64,000 nt of DNA from Polytrichum commune (taxonomy: Eukaryota > Streptophyta > Polytrichopsida > Polytrichales > Polytrichaceae). The position numbers and the translations under genes are program-made. Under the pieces are notes generated by a model. It made no database searches. It saw only the letters and a program-made list of their open reading frames with translations, and was not told the DNA's origin. Positions 33,040 to 46,470 of the stretch are shown here, one piece after another. The stretch lies in NCBI GenBank assembly GCA_950295325.1, contig OX485804.1, positions 56,346,429 through 56,410,428 on the forward strand, in the 5' to 3' direction. Numbering within the stretch: the first letter of the stretch is position 1; every line of letters begins with the position of its first letter.

Positions 33040-34230
33040 TCTCAAAAGTTCAACATTGAATAAAATGTTTAGATTTATTCAATGTTGAGCGTTTATTTAG
33101 TGTTAATAAATGCCCAACACTGAATAAATACTGGTGCAAAAAAAAAGAAAAATAACCCTGATGCAAGCAACAAAAATTTGATTTTATCTACTGAATTAAA
33201 TTCAATGAATAGAATCACCAAATCAATTCACTAGAAAATAATCTTTAGTAAATTTATTTAGTAAAATATTAATCATTGAATAAACGTTGGTGCAAGGAAA
33301 AAACATAACCCTCATGCAATGAGTAAGATATTGATTTTTATTCACTAAAATAAAATCATTCAATAAAATGACCAAATCAATTCACTAAAAATAACCTTGA
33401 ATAAATTTATTGAATGAAACATAAATCATTGAATAAATTTGCTAAATAGATGCTTAACACTGAATAAACACTGGTGCAAGGAAAAAATATAAGTCTCATG
33501 CACGGGTAGGTCACTTAGTGCATTTTAAAAACGACGTGCGGCATAATATAGAGAGGATTAAAATCATTTGAAATAAAAATTATAAAGGAATTCCAAATAA
33601 TGAAGGGGCCATTAAATGTAGACAATCCCATTATAAGTAAGTTAGATGGACATAAAATGTGGGCCATTATTTTTTTGTAAAATTAATATAGGGGCTGAAG
33701 ATAAGGATCCTAGAAGGTATGTTTAGTATGTTTGCTATGGTCTCCTATGTGTTTTCTCCATAACTTTGTTTGCAATGATATTACTGTTTGCACCCTTCTT
33801 TGTTTCCATGGTTTCCCTTAACACTCGTCAATGCGTTAGGAAGTAAATTAGTTTTTATTACTTAAAAGGAATATAGAGTACAAAAAATTATAGTGACTTG
33901 GACAATATAAGTAATGGAAGGGTGCAAACAAATGGGCCATTTTTGAAATTTAAGTAATTATAGGGAGGCTTTAATTCAACCCTTGAAGGTAAATAGCCCC
34001 AAAACAAAAAACCCCCAGCCGCACGTGGTGCACAAAAATGCCTTAGAGTGACCTACCCGTGGTCTCATGTAAGGAAGAAAATTTTGATTTTTGTACACTG
34101 AAATAAATTCACTAAATAAAATCACCGAATTAATTCATTGACAAAACTTAGTAAATTTATTCATTTGAAAATGAATCATAGAATAAATTTATTAAATAAA
34201 GGCTAAACACTGATATCAACCAAAAAATAG
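33040..34230. repeat. AT-rich tandem repeat, 160-180 bp unit, split by a MITE
   Basis: ACTGGTGCAAG or ACGTTGGTGCAAG recurs near 33130, 33290 and 33468, each in a similar context with CACCAAATCAATTCACTA. The array resumes after MITE copy 3 at 34070-34210. Confidence 0.65.
33501..34061 (+). mobile_element. MITE copy 3, 561 bp
   Basis: Nearly identical to copy 1. Termini CACGGGTAGGTCACTTAG and GAGTGACCTACCCGTG. Perfect 8-bp target duplication GTCTCATG at 33493-33500 and 34062-34069. Inserted into an AT-rich tandem repeat. Confidence 0.92.
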
Positions 34231-37200
34231 AAAATAACCCGAATAATATACAAGCAATATAAAAATTTCTTAATGAACGCAAGCAAGCCTAGTGCAATTG
34301 TAACACAAACACTTCCAACACCTGCAAAAAAAAATTCAATTCAATTCAATTAAATCAAATTAAAGACCAAAAATTACAACTTTGTTCCAAACACATTATA
34401 AATATGCAAAAACAAACCCTAAATCACAAATAAATAAAACTCACCAATGTTTTGGCAACAACTGAGCCAATCATGCTCATCATATAGCATATCCTTCACA
34501 GGATCAATCCTGGTCTTCACAACATCTGATAACAAAATCTTGTACATTGTTTTGTTTGCATGTGTCATGAATATTCTTCCCTTAAAGTTTGTCTGACCAT
34601 ATAACAACCCAAATAATTGATTGTAAGCATAACTTTATCATAACTTTATAAGAGCAATGGGTATTTATAGACCAATTGTTTTGTCTAATTTGTCTTCCTT
34701 AGATGTTTAGGGGCTAAGAAGTTGTAGATTTTCACCATTTGAGATGTATTACCTAGTACTAATGTTGGTCTTGGAACATAGTAACTGTAGGTTAGAAACA
34801 CGACAAACATAGGAGGATGAAATGTCATCTTTCAAATTCAAAACTGTTTGTGCACAAATGTAAGGTGATTCCTACAGTGAACATAGGTACTACAGATGTC
34901 ATATGTCAGAGGTCAAAGCACTACAACTACCACTTAAACTCTACGCACATATTGGATAATTCTAAATGTTGCAATTTCACGTCCACTCAACCATCAGGCA
35001 CAAGTTGAAGTTAATATTGCAATATATGTAGCTTGAGTTACTCCCAGGAAAAGAAGATTTCATTCTACACTAAAATCAATATGCTTTCCAAGGGTTAGGT
35101 ATCCTCCATTGTATGTCTCTTTTCTCTTCAAAGTTCCAAACCTAGTTGCGAAGGAAAACAAAAACCAAAAACTTCAAGAGCTCCATTTGCAAACAACTTC
35201 AGACTTTCGTTGATCAACCTAAATTCATTCTATCACACATGAAAATATCAATATCCTCAATTTGGTTATCTTTTCAGTATTTGTATATATGTTTCCACGA
35301 GAATCACTAAACATGCCAAATCTCTCAAATCCTTTAAGCAAGCAGTGTCACCAGTTCAAGTTCAATGACTACAAACATCAGTGAAAAGCTTGAAGACCTG
35401 ACTTCATGTAGACACAAACTATCTCATAATTGGAAGGATGCATCACCAATAAACTTTGTGAAATGCATGCTCAAGAACATTTCCAACCTTGTAGACACAA
35501 GCCCCGAAAATCTTCCCAATCACCGGTTAGAATATTTTTGGTTAGCACCAACTCCAATAGCTCATATGCTAGCAGTACTTCAATCCCACAAACTAAAACA
35601 ACTATTGTAGGACTTATAATTTATCAATGCATTACAATATCATGGAATGGGTTTGTCAAGTACATTTTGCATGAGCATTGATCCTCTATGTGTTCATAAA
35701 CACAATTTTTTCAAAAGCGAGTTTGGTCGGAAGGTTCGGCTAGTCATATAAGCAGTACTTGACAACCACACGTTTCCCCTCCGCATCTAAAGCAATACAT
35801 TTTCTATCAACGGAGTAGAGACCTGCACATCCAAAAAGCCACAAGATCACCCGCAACCATGTCCTGCAGATCCTACCATCGCATCTTAAAGGTACAGCTC
35901 AAGTCCAACAAATGAAGAAAAATTCAAGAGCATTAATTCGAATTCTTCGCAAGAACCCAACAACATTCACTTAAATAGAAAAATAGCGATCTTGACCTAA
36001 GATCTCCATAACCACAATATGCATTTAGCTAAGACCGATGACAACATTACCAAAACACATCATTACCGAAATCTTGGCCAAGCACATGAAACAAAGGCAA
36101 CTCTACATCATCATCATATATAGATTCATATTCTAGATCATATTCATATTCATGGAAAGTGAATTCTATGGGAAGTTCTCGAACACATTGAAATCAAAGA
36201 AACCATATACATAAAAAAATTCCAACACTGAAAAAAATAAACTGTAATTTTCAACTAATAACCTTGACACATCCATCTCAGCTCTTTCCAAACGAACTAT
36301 AAAAAGACAGTGTCCATGTTAAACCCTAGCTACTAAATATACAACAAGCAAATAAGTTAAACTAAGTTCACCAATACTAACTCATCATCAGCACATGATG
36401 AACATCAAATATCAAACATCAAACACTAGCCCAAGATGTGAAGTATAGATTTAGAATAGAAAGAGATTTTTGGACAAACACATAACGGAAGTAGTGAAGG
36501 TGAGGGAGAAATAAGGTGATTTGAAGGTGAAGCAAAAGAAGGTTGCGTCCACTAACGCGAAACAAGATCCGATGTGAAGGAGAAACAAACAAAAGAAGGT
36601 TGTAAAGACTAACGCAAAACAAATCTGATGTGAAGGAGAAACAAGCAAAAGATACTGCGAAGACTAACGCAAAACAAGATATGATGTGAAGGAGAAACAA
36701 GCAAAAGAAGGTTGCAAAGGGATGGGGATGATAGCTTTGATGGAGTCCGCCGCCGGGGCACCGCCTACCTAAACCCTAAACCATATAAAGAGACGGATGG
36801 AGGATTTGTGTGAGAGAACCAGTTATAACTGGAGATACCCTCGGGCTACCCAGCTAAGAACCAGTGGGAGATTGTGTGGGACAATTAATATCCACCTACT
36901 CTTGAACGGGAAGGGATGAAAAACCATCATTAACTTTATAGAAGCAGTTGATTTCCTATAAACTTTATTTTTCCTCTTGTTATACAGCCTAAAATATTGA
37001 AATTAAATCAGTAATTTATCAATTTCACTCGGCTGATTTTACTGATTTTAGCTGTCAGATCTCCCCGTTCACTGGACTGAACACCTCTTAAAACTTTGGA
37101 TGCGTCAGCACTTCTGAGTGACTGAAAAACTGCAGCAGATGTGCTTCTGCATTGTGGTGAAGGTCATCGTCTCTTCATTAATGGCAATATGGAGCAACAG

Positions 37201-37661
37201 CTGACGAAGCTTCAGTCTGGCCAATGCAAAAATCTAAAAACAATCAAATACAATCCTTATGTGAATGAGACACCACACTCTAACTTAATGAAGTCAATAG
37301 CCATGACAACAACATATGTAATAACTCATTGGCCATGACCAACTTGTATGCGAAAGTGGACAACAAAAGTCAAACACAATACTTGGACCACATTAGAGCC
37401 GACATGACAGAAAGAATCCTTATAGCATGCATATCAGCTTCTACATGCAAGTAATACTAAGGTGGTTTTAACCAATTGTGCACATCTATATTATGAACAA
37501 ACTTGGAAGCAGGCCTCTCAGATTGTCTAGACAATCCATATCATCATCCAGAATTCCGCTTTTGCGCAGAATTTTCTTCGATATATGTATATATTTGTTT
37601 TCTCTCCTGAAATGGTCTAGCTTTCAAGAGCCTAGATCTACAATCTGAGGCTATGTTGTCC
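34231..37661. other. Intergenic, no gene recognised
   Basis: AT-rich with no supportable coding region. A telomere-like word (CCTAAACCCTAAACC) lies at about 36768 next to an ATATAAAG box, which may be a promoter remnant. A 57-bp tandem repeat sits at 36530-36715. Confidence 0.45.
36530..36715. repeat. 57-bp tandem repeat, about 3.3 copies
   Basis: ATGTGAAGGAGAAACAA with a following AAAAGAAGGTTG and GACTAACGC recurs about every 57 bp, starting near 36573, 36629 and 36684. Non-coding. Confidence 0.75.
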
Positions 37662-40600
37662 TCAGGATACATACTCCATTCCACTTAGATACTCGCCATT
37701 TTCCTCAAAATGGTCCACTAATCGTTTTAAAAACTTATCTTTTCCTACTGTTTCAGTGTTGCACACAATACAACATTGTCTGCGTGCACGAGTCACAGCA
37801 ACATTCATCCTCCTATTGTCACTTAAAAAGCCCACCTGCAAAATCACATCACAAGTGTCAAATGCTCATCCCTGCTGCCCCAAAATCTGGAGACATTGAT
37901 CATCTCCAACTCTTTTAGGAATATTTCATCACTACCACACTGTCCCCCTTTTAAAAGGCGGGAAAATTTAGAGTTTTCATGATAAACATTGGAGAGTCCG
38001 CTGGGATTGGCTCAAATTTTCAACCTTTTTTCCAACAATCAAGGATTCAAAAGAGTGACAATATCCCGTGAGATGAGATATCATTCATGAGGAAGGAAAA
38101 CATAGATATAGCATACCTCATGCTTTTCATTGGACCGCACCATGGAGATGATTATAGCCTCCTTTTCCCGACCTTGGAAACCATCCACAGTACTCATTTC
38201 CACGTCTGCGAGTTTCTTATCCTCTCCTCGCATACCCTTAAGCAGTCCCACCTGGTTGCAATCCAAAACAATCTTCTGATATTTCAAACTGAACTTTAAA
38301 ATAAGCTCAGCACAAGATGTCCAACACTGCCTATTGGAGTTATCCTCTACCTCAACATGACTTTTGGTTAGGAGATGATTGTTTTGCATACAACACCTTC
38401 TATGTTCTGTAAGTTTCAATGCATGCTTGGAGGTATTGTGGAGGTTTGTATGAAGAGCATTCTATACCGGTTCATTGAGGGTCAAACTCATTTTAGCATG
38501 CCAAGGAGTGCTACATTGAGTTTGGCCCTCAATGAAACCAAATAGGTTGCTTTTTGTTCAGATTTGAGCACTATCTCCGAGCATGCACTACAAGTGGGAA
38601 AGACAACCAAAAGACAATCATAGAGGAACTCACGAAAAAAGTCCCATTAGGATAACTCTATTATATTAACTCGATTATATTATCATATCTTATATTATAT
38701 TATAATTCTAGTTTATTATCTTTTCTGGGCTATGGCTCTGATTGATGATATTTTGACTTTGTAAACCCATCAATATCATTGTTCGCTGCTAATTCACAGT
38801 TTCCTCGTGAAGATATTTTCAACCCACAGAATACGTAGTCCCAAATGCTTTGAACAGACAAGTGCCTAAAGTGGTAATGTAGGCAAAATAAGACCTGGGC
38901 CGAATAAGGAGTGATGATGCCAATGTCCCCTGCCTGGACACCACCCTCTATGAGCCTCTTGGCATGTTCTATTGCAACACGAGCCTCACCATCATTCATG
39001 GTACTATCAGCCTCATCTTTCTCTTCCTCCATATCGCAACTGCCATAAAATAGGACAGACAGGTTGGGTGTTTATGTAATGCAGTTCCCAGTATGACAGG
39101 CTACAAATCAAATGAAGAGTCTTATTCTCCTCATTAGAAATGATTTGTGATTTAGGTTTTATAAGTTTCAAAGCAGTGTTGCTCTTAACCAGCATGACTT
39201 CTAATTTGTCCTAGTTTGTTAGCCATCACTATGTCAGTGGTTGATACATACCAAGCAACTAAGACAAATTTCCCTCATAACAAGTGCTTTACAAAAGAAG
39301 GTACTCCTCTACAAGAAAACAATATAACAGCCATGTTAAAAATTAACACTCAAGAACAAAAGTTGGATCATATTTGCTGACCACCATCTCATCCTTGGAT
39401 TGACTTGGGAGTTCAACATGCACTTGGTCTGGTGACAAATTAACTAGTTGTCAGTTATAATTTAGAAAAGTTGGCTGCAGGTCAATACCCGTCAATGTCC
39501 ACAAGTATCAAGGTGGGTTCTGTGGCACTAGTTTGCTTGACACCCTCCAGATCACAGAGTTTGTGATTTGCCACACTCGAATGTGCTTCAATCTACCAGA
39601 GTCCATAACATGACAAAACCTCCATTTAGTCCCACATAAACAAACACACATAAATGTCTAAATCTCCTGGGAAACAGGCCACGATAATTAAACTCCTGAT
39701 TTGCAACTAATTTCAACAGAATCTAGTAGCTACTAAAGTGTGTGACTTGCTTTGAAGGCCGGTAATTGCATAGCTTAGCAGCAATACAGAAACACATCTC
39801 TGGACAAAGATTGAATATCCTGGAATGTTGCTGCAATGCAATTCATAGGCTTATAGAATCTCAATAAGATGCTCAAGGATTACTTAAAGAATAAATACAA
39901 GTCTATCTTACAAAGGATTGATATCTGAGCAAAAGAGGGCAACACAAATTAATATCAAGAGAAAAGGTGGAGAAAGCACCTTATTATCATAGAGCTCATG
40001 AGAAGACCATTGCATGATAAGCTCATGCATACGGTACTGCACTGTCAGCATTGATGTAATATCATCACCATAAAGTGCTGCCAGACGCTCAAAGAGAGTG
40101 CGACCATAGCCCTTCTTCTCAGCCTCTGGACTTTGAACTGTTGGAGAAAGCTGCAAATGGTCGCCTGCCAAAATGCATCGCCTCCCCTACAAAATTGATC
40201 AGCTTTTCAAAATTTTATCAGAAACCCAGTTCCAAGAGATATTAGAGTTATCCTTCGATCAATGGGACTTTTTGTCAGGATTTTATGATTATCCATTGGT
40301 TGTTTTGCATGCAATATCAAGAATTTCTTTCCACTTGTAGTGCGTGCTCGAAGGTAGTGTTCAAATTTGAATGAAGAGCAACTTATTTTGGTTCATTAAG
40401 GGCCAAACATATTTTAGCACCTCTTAAAATCCCAAAATGAGTTTGACCCTCGATGAACCAATATAAAATGTTCTTTGTTCAAACCTCCACACCACCAACC
40501 ATGCACTGCGAACTTACCAAACATGCAAGGCATTCCATGCAAAACAACCAACTCAACTTAAAGTCATGTTGAGTTAGAGGACAACCCTACTACATTCTGA

Positions 40601-43600
40601 AATAATATGCCAACAATATAACAATCCAGAACCTGTCCAAAATATTGCCTCAAAACACAATATACAGGTCATGAGGACAGGAGACCAAATGTTTTGACAA
40701 GAAACTTCAACACCTTCAAAAGCAATTTAATGTAGGAATGTGAGTGGCAGGCCACAAAGAGCCACAAATAAACACCTTCAACAATGCAATCCAGCACGCA
40801 ATCTCCAGAGCTTGAGCTGCTTCATCAATTATAACAACATCATAAGTTGTATCCCGCAATTGGCGAGTGAGGGCCCCAGTAAGGGTTGTTAAAATCACTG
40901 ACGAGTCCTTTATAACATCAGCTACTGCTTGCTGCTGTCTTTGCCGTTCCTCCTTGCCAAGCATCCGCAGCTCTCTTCTAATATCTCCCCGTGTCCGTTT
41001 ATCTTTGGCTTTCAGGAGCTTGCTATTCAGTGTCTGAATCATAAGCCAAGTATCAACTATCAGTGATTTGCAGCAAAAGCCACTGGACTGAGGTATGTAA
41101 ACAGGCAGTTGAGCACTTAGAAGTGCACTACATTCATGTTTAATACATATAGCCTCATCACCCTAAACATTCTTCATATGCGGATCAGCAGATATATAGG
41201 GCAAGTGCAATACAGGTTAGTCTTTTCAAATATTGCCCCTCACCATAGTGATGGTGTGATACGTGAGTTTTAAGGAAGATCTCTCAATTACCATTGGACA
41301 GCAACACATGCAAAAACAACTAAAATGATAGAATACAATAGGAATTGAAGTGGAAGTAGCATGTGGTGCTTGCCTTCATTTCCTTGCGTACATCATTTGC
41401 AAGGCTACTGTTGTCAGCCTTCATCACCTGAACACCGCAATTTTGCCTTCATTAGGACATTGCTATTGTATATTATACAGTGGAAAGAAAAATGATTAAA
41501 AAGACATCTGTGATACTCAGACAGATGTGACTGCATTACCAGGAATGCATGATTAATGAGGAACTGAAATAACCAGACCTGCGCATCGAGGGAGGAGTCA
41601 AGAACTTGAGGCAGAAGGCGTGCTGGATGGCCCATTCGCACCAACTTTATCCTATTTATCGATAACATTCAAACATAATAAATAACATAACCGTACATAT
41701 CTCAGCTTGATGATTGTCATGAAGATTGGGAATGCAGCCATAATTCAAGTACTTCCCATCTGCAGCAACTCATCAAAAGCTCTGGCAATGTCAATAGTAG
41801 CTCGGATATAGCTGTGACAAAAATGTCTACAGAGTTTAGTAATTACTTGTGACATGCAAGACGTTCAACCATGTTGTCGACTGCGATGTTTGATGCCGCA
41901 CAAGCCAAGATTTTGGAACCCCTTTTCACCTCCTGGAGGATGAGTTCAACTACCGCAGTCGTCTTTCCGGTACCAGGGGGTCCATGCAACAACATGACAT
42001 TGTTTGAACCCAAAGCTTTTGCAACAGCTGCCTTCTGCTCTGACAATCACACCACAGTTTGCTTGCTCAAACTTGAAATTATGCTCAACTCCATCCAGGT
42101 ACACTTATTCTCTGCATTACTGCCACATGGTCACCAGCGTCTGGTCCATTTGCACAATATGTTAACCCAGTGGCGCTTAGTAATGATAGATACTCCAGCA
42201 TCATCACCAGGAATGTTTTCATGTTCTTAAGATGCTTGTTCATTTTCTTAGACACATTTTATTTAGCGGATGCAATGATAGTATAGCTACGTAGAGGTAT
42301 TTTCAACAAGTTACTTACAGAGATATAGGCTCAGTGTCACACAAATTATCAGACTGACCTGGGAATGGTCAAGGTTAGTATTGTAGGGCGTGAAGGTGAT
42401 TGGTTTCTTTGCAAAGGAGGGAGCCTTGGTTCCAAACAACACAGGGACCAGTTCGGCAGCTGGTCCCTTCACTCCCTTGCTTAGCTCTATCAAAGTGTCC
42501 TTTAGCCGTCTGTAGGTCACCTGTAAAACATGCCATGACACAGACAATTGAGTCAATGCGACAAAGGGACGTCTATCAAGGCACTTGAAATTTGACTTTT
42601 GTTCAAACACACTTTTCACTTATCAAATGACAGAAATACAGGACAACGATGATACAAAACCAGAAAGACAATCCATAGGCTTACTTCATTGGCCAACTTC
42701 TCAAGACGGAGAGGGGAATCTAAACCATCTTCTGGAGGGTCGTCAACAGCGATTATAAGTGCATTATCCTGAAGCCAAGTGAATCAAGGTTTAGTTCTAT
42801 GAAAATCAAGCCCCAATTCAAAACAGGCAATGTAGCATAGTTGTACATGCATTTAAGCTGACATGGGATATAGATTTGGCAATGATTGAACAAATGGATA
42901 TATCCAATGTGCACACCTTCACTCGATACACCGTCCCTTGTCCCAAAGAAGGACTATTGGCATCACCTTTGTTGAGTTTCACATTCACTACATCATGGGG
43001 CGTCAGCTGCATTGCAACCCATACAACTGTTTAAATACTACAACCTAAAATACCAATATGTAAGGTCAAAGGTCTTCATGGTACCTAATAACTGTATCCA
43101 TGAGTACTTGAGGACACACACAAAATTAACAATTTGCTAAACAATGTCTTGCAAGTCTGCCAGTTGGAAGCTCTAAACTTATACCTTATGAGGAGGAAGC
43201 AGATCACTCCTGTTTGGCTGAAGCTCCAATAGGGTCTTTCCCAGTAGTCCTGACTACAGACATAACACCCTTAGTCCACATGCTCAACAAATTATACACT
43301 CTTCCCAAATCCTTAACTTTTATGAGGATATGTAAGCAGCAACTCTAGAGGTCATCTGCCTTGCAATTGACACAAGATCATCGTAAGCACTTGCAAGGAT
43401 GCATGCTCTAACTTTTATTGTTCAGGTATTACCTGAACATCAGTGCATTTGAGGTTGAGGAGAATGGAGCCTCGCTTCTGGGCTACCTCCGGTTTCAAAG
43501 TTGCCAATGCATCAAGGGAGGCCGCAATTTCTGCTTCCTGACATCGCCAAACAACAAGAATAAGAAACACAGGACCAGCCCTGAGACCTCAGATGCTTGA

Positions 43601-44126
43601 TCCTGGGAGAACTATAGCTTTAAAAGGTGAGGTCATGCTCATGACCATTTCATTCCATTCTTCTTTGCGTTCTGCAAAAACTATAATTTCAAGACACTTT
43701 GGCACATAAGAAGAGAAACCTGCAATGGTGTAAAACTTGTTGGATTCCGAAAATTTTACACAGCACGACACAATTCGGTGACAAAAATTGTCCCAGCAGA
43801 AAATTGAAGCTGATCGAAAGCTCTTTGGTGTCTATCTAATGCAACCCACATTGCTTAATGCAAATCGTTTATTCAATCAAAAAATCAATCAAAAAATCGA
43901 AGACATTGCGCAATTCCTCGAGGTGAAATTAGGTCAGGAGAATCACTTTCTCCAGGTCAATCAGAGGCTGCATTTGACTGATGAATTGCTCCAGTGTCAC
44001 GGCTTCTGGGACAACTATGCATTTCCCACTGCCCTTTGCGCTCGAGGCTTTTGCCTTCCCCTTGGAGGAGTCGCCCCCTTTCGCACCCTGCTTGCCCCCC
44101 AGACTTGACAGCGCGGGCGACGCCAT
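37662..44126 (-). CDS. IGHMBP2: IGHMBP2/SMUBP-2-like Upf1-family helicase, 15 exons, 675 aa
   Basis: Exons (minus order): 44126-43947, 43537-43433, 43253-43185, 43006-42917, 42768-42685, 42520-42359, 42034-41847, 41651-41579, 41427-41374, 41033-40776, 40186-39980, 39592-39489, 39039-38895, 38251-38117, 37835-37662. The total is 2028 nt, in frame throughout. Superfamily 1B motifs: Walker [10 protein letters not shown], motif [10 protein letters not shown], motif [32 protein letters not shown] and [11 protein letters not shown]. The protein should be an ATP-driven DNA/RNA helicase, as in other IGHMBP2 relatives. As in plant relatives, no C-terminal R3H or AN1 zinc finger follows; it ends EYVS. 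The N-terminus has a Lys/Ser/Gly-rich tail before the conserved PLIDLEK. All introns are GT-AG except intron 9, which has a GC donor. Confidence 0.95.
38368..38630. mobile_element. Fold-back element in helicase intron 13
   Basis: It has an internal inverted repeat, GGTTCATTGAGGGTCAAACTC against GAGTTTGGCCCTCAATGAAACC, with ATGATTGTNTTTT-like ends. Related to the element in intron 10. The exact ends are uncertain. Confidence 0.6.
40296..40552. mobile_element. Fold-back element in helicase intron 10, about 255 bp
   Basis: The termini TTGGTTGTTTTGCATGCAAT and ATTCCATGCAAAACAACCAA are inverted repeats with one mismatch. The inner part has GGTTCATTAAGGGCCAAAC against GTTTGACCCTCGATGAACC. It is a diverged relative of the intron 13 element. 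Confidence 0.7.
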
Positions 44127-44199
44127 CACAGCAACCCAAAAAAACAAACAAGAAGAAGAAGAGGAGTGATGCCCCTGTTAGCTTCCTATTAGGGCTGTC

Positions 44200-45215
44200 C
44201 CGTGTCTCCTCCTCTACCAATGCACCTCTGTCATCACCTCATTCCAAACTCACATCCACCCTGCACCAATTCCTTCGCTTTGCGCCATCTCCCGGCACAT
44301 ACCCAACCCTCAAAAAACTCAAAACCTCTCAACACCACTCAGCAACACCAACACACCCAATCCCAAATCCAGAAAAATCCACAAAACCCTTCCTCTCTTT
44401 CGCTATCCCAAACACTCAACAAAAGGTTAGGTTGATAATGGTCCTCATGTGAAACCCTACAAAAACCTCTGGGCGGACAGACAGAGAGAAGAGAAGGTGA
44501 GAGACAGGTTGCGAAGTCGCCTTGACTTAGGCGTTGAGTTCAGGTTAACATGCATGGGCATCCCTCACCATCCCAAAACCCCACAAAATCCTTTCTCTCT
44601 TTCTCTCCCAAAGACTCAACGAAATGGTTAAGCTGATGATGGTGCTAACGTGAAACCCCACAACGGACAGAGAGAATAATAGAAGGTGAGAGAGACGGGT
44701 TCCTATGTCGCCTTGAATTGGGAGTTATGTTAACTTAAGGTTAGGATACATGGGCTTCCCACACCATAATTACAACGGAAACTTAACCACTCTCCACAAT
44801 ACTCAACAACACTCCAACAGGCTTATCCCAATCCCCACACCCACAAAACAAGCCTTCCTCTCTTTCCCTCTCCCAAATACTCAACAAACGCTAAGTTGAT
44901 GATGGTCCTATTGTGAAACCTCCGGGCAGGCAGAGAGCATAGAAGGTGAGAGACAGGTTGCGTTTGAATTGGGAGTTGAGATTAGGATTATCACGGAAAC
45001 TCAAATACTCTCCACAACACTCAACAACACACACCAAACACAGCCAACAATCTGATCCCAATCCCAAAACCGACAAAAAAAAACACAAACTTTTCTCTCC
45101 CTCCCAAACACTCATCATCAAAAGGTTAGGATGATGGTGGTCCTAATCTGAAACCCCACAAAAACCTCTGGGGGGATAGGGATAGTTAACAAGTAAAGTT
45201 GAGGGTTGGATGCAT
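44200..45215. repeat. Diverged tandem repeat upstream of the helicase gene
   Basis: Four copies of a 200-270 bp unit. The landmark CTCAACNAAANGGTTA with GATGATGGTCC follows at about 44414, 44613, 44880 and 45111. Each is preceded by a CTCTCCCAAANACTCAAC segment and followed by GAAACCCCACA and AGAAGGTGAGAGA. It begins about 200 bp upstream of the helicase start codon, so it may overlap the promoter. Confidence 0.75.
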
Positions 45216-46470
45216 GGGAAACCACACCATACGTAACTTAGCACATCTTCAACCGCTAAACGCCCAGCCCCACCTGACTTTAGAGCGTTGTGATTTTAAA
45301 TGTTAAAACTTGTTCCAGTTGTAGGGTTGGATCCAGTGGTCAATATTGAAGTCTTCAACACCTGTCAAATGTCATTTTGGCCGTCAAAAAAAATTTCTTT
45401 TTTGGACACTTCATAAAAATGTGCTCTGCAAAGTTTTCACCTTTCACAGTGAAGACCTCTCCAAAAAATGCCTGTCACAAAATACAGTGGCTGCAATTTG
45501 CAAATAAAAACATAGTTGGACTCCAATCTTGGCACTCTGGCAAACACTTTTAAATTCCAATAACTCCTGCAATTTCGACTCTACAACTTCGACTCAGCAT
45601 TGACTGCAACTTCGGCTTGGCAAGCATAGCATAGTCACTCAATTCCAAATAGAATTGGGTGAAGAGTGATTGCAGAAGTCGATTGAAACTTGAAACATTG
45701 GATGCATTAATGCGATTGTCATTATGCGGTCTTATGATGGAAAATATGGATTGGGCTTGAATTTTTGACACTTGGAACTTGACCAAAAACCAGAGGGCTT
45801 TGCCCTTGGAGTTGGATGATGATTAAGTGCATTATGTAGGGGATCTAAATAATTTTAGTGCATCATTTTATTGCATATACTTCTTCAATATAGTGAGACA
45901 TCATATTATTTTCATATTCAATACAAAACGGCCAATAGCAAGTTTTTTTTTTTGGGTGAAGTGTTGCAAAAAGGTTTGAAAGTTTGAGTGAAGTGTGAGT
46001 ATTTTGAAGCCCTTCACATTGAAAGGCATGTGCACGCTTCAAACTTGAACACTGGTTGGGCATGTTCACGCACCATGTGGTTTAGTTCAGGCTATTTTGT
46101 GGCCCTCATACATAATAGTTGGTTTTATTTTTATACATATTCCTACTTGTGGGAGGAAATGCCACGTCACCACTACCATTGTCGTCTCCCCCTACTCTCT
46201 AATAGCTTCCCCACACCTGTTGGTGCTGAGGTCAATTGACAACTCCCACCAGCAGGGTCGACCTTTAAACTCACTTTACAACACTGGCAACGACTAGGCA
46301 CATCGGTCATGCCACTCATTCGTTTGCTGATGCGCGAGGTAATTTCACTCAAGATGATTTTGCACTACAAGATAATTTCACGTGAGAAAATTCACTATGT
46401 TTTCACTTTTGCAATGAGCAATTTACATAGAGGCCACAAACTCATATCCCTCTATAACTAGGTGTCCACA
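45216..46470. other. Intergenic, no gene seen
   Basis: Mixed AT-rich DNA. No coding region or structured repeat is supported. Confidence 0.45.
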
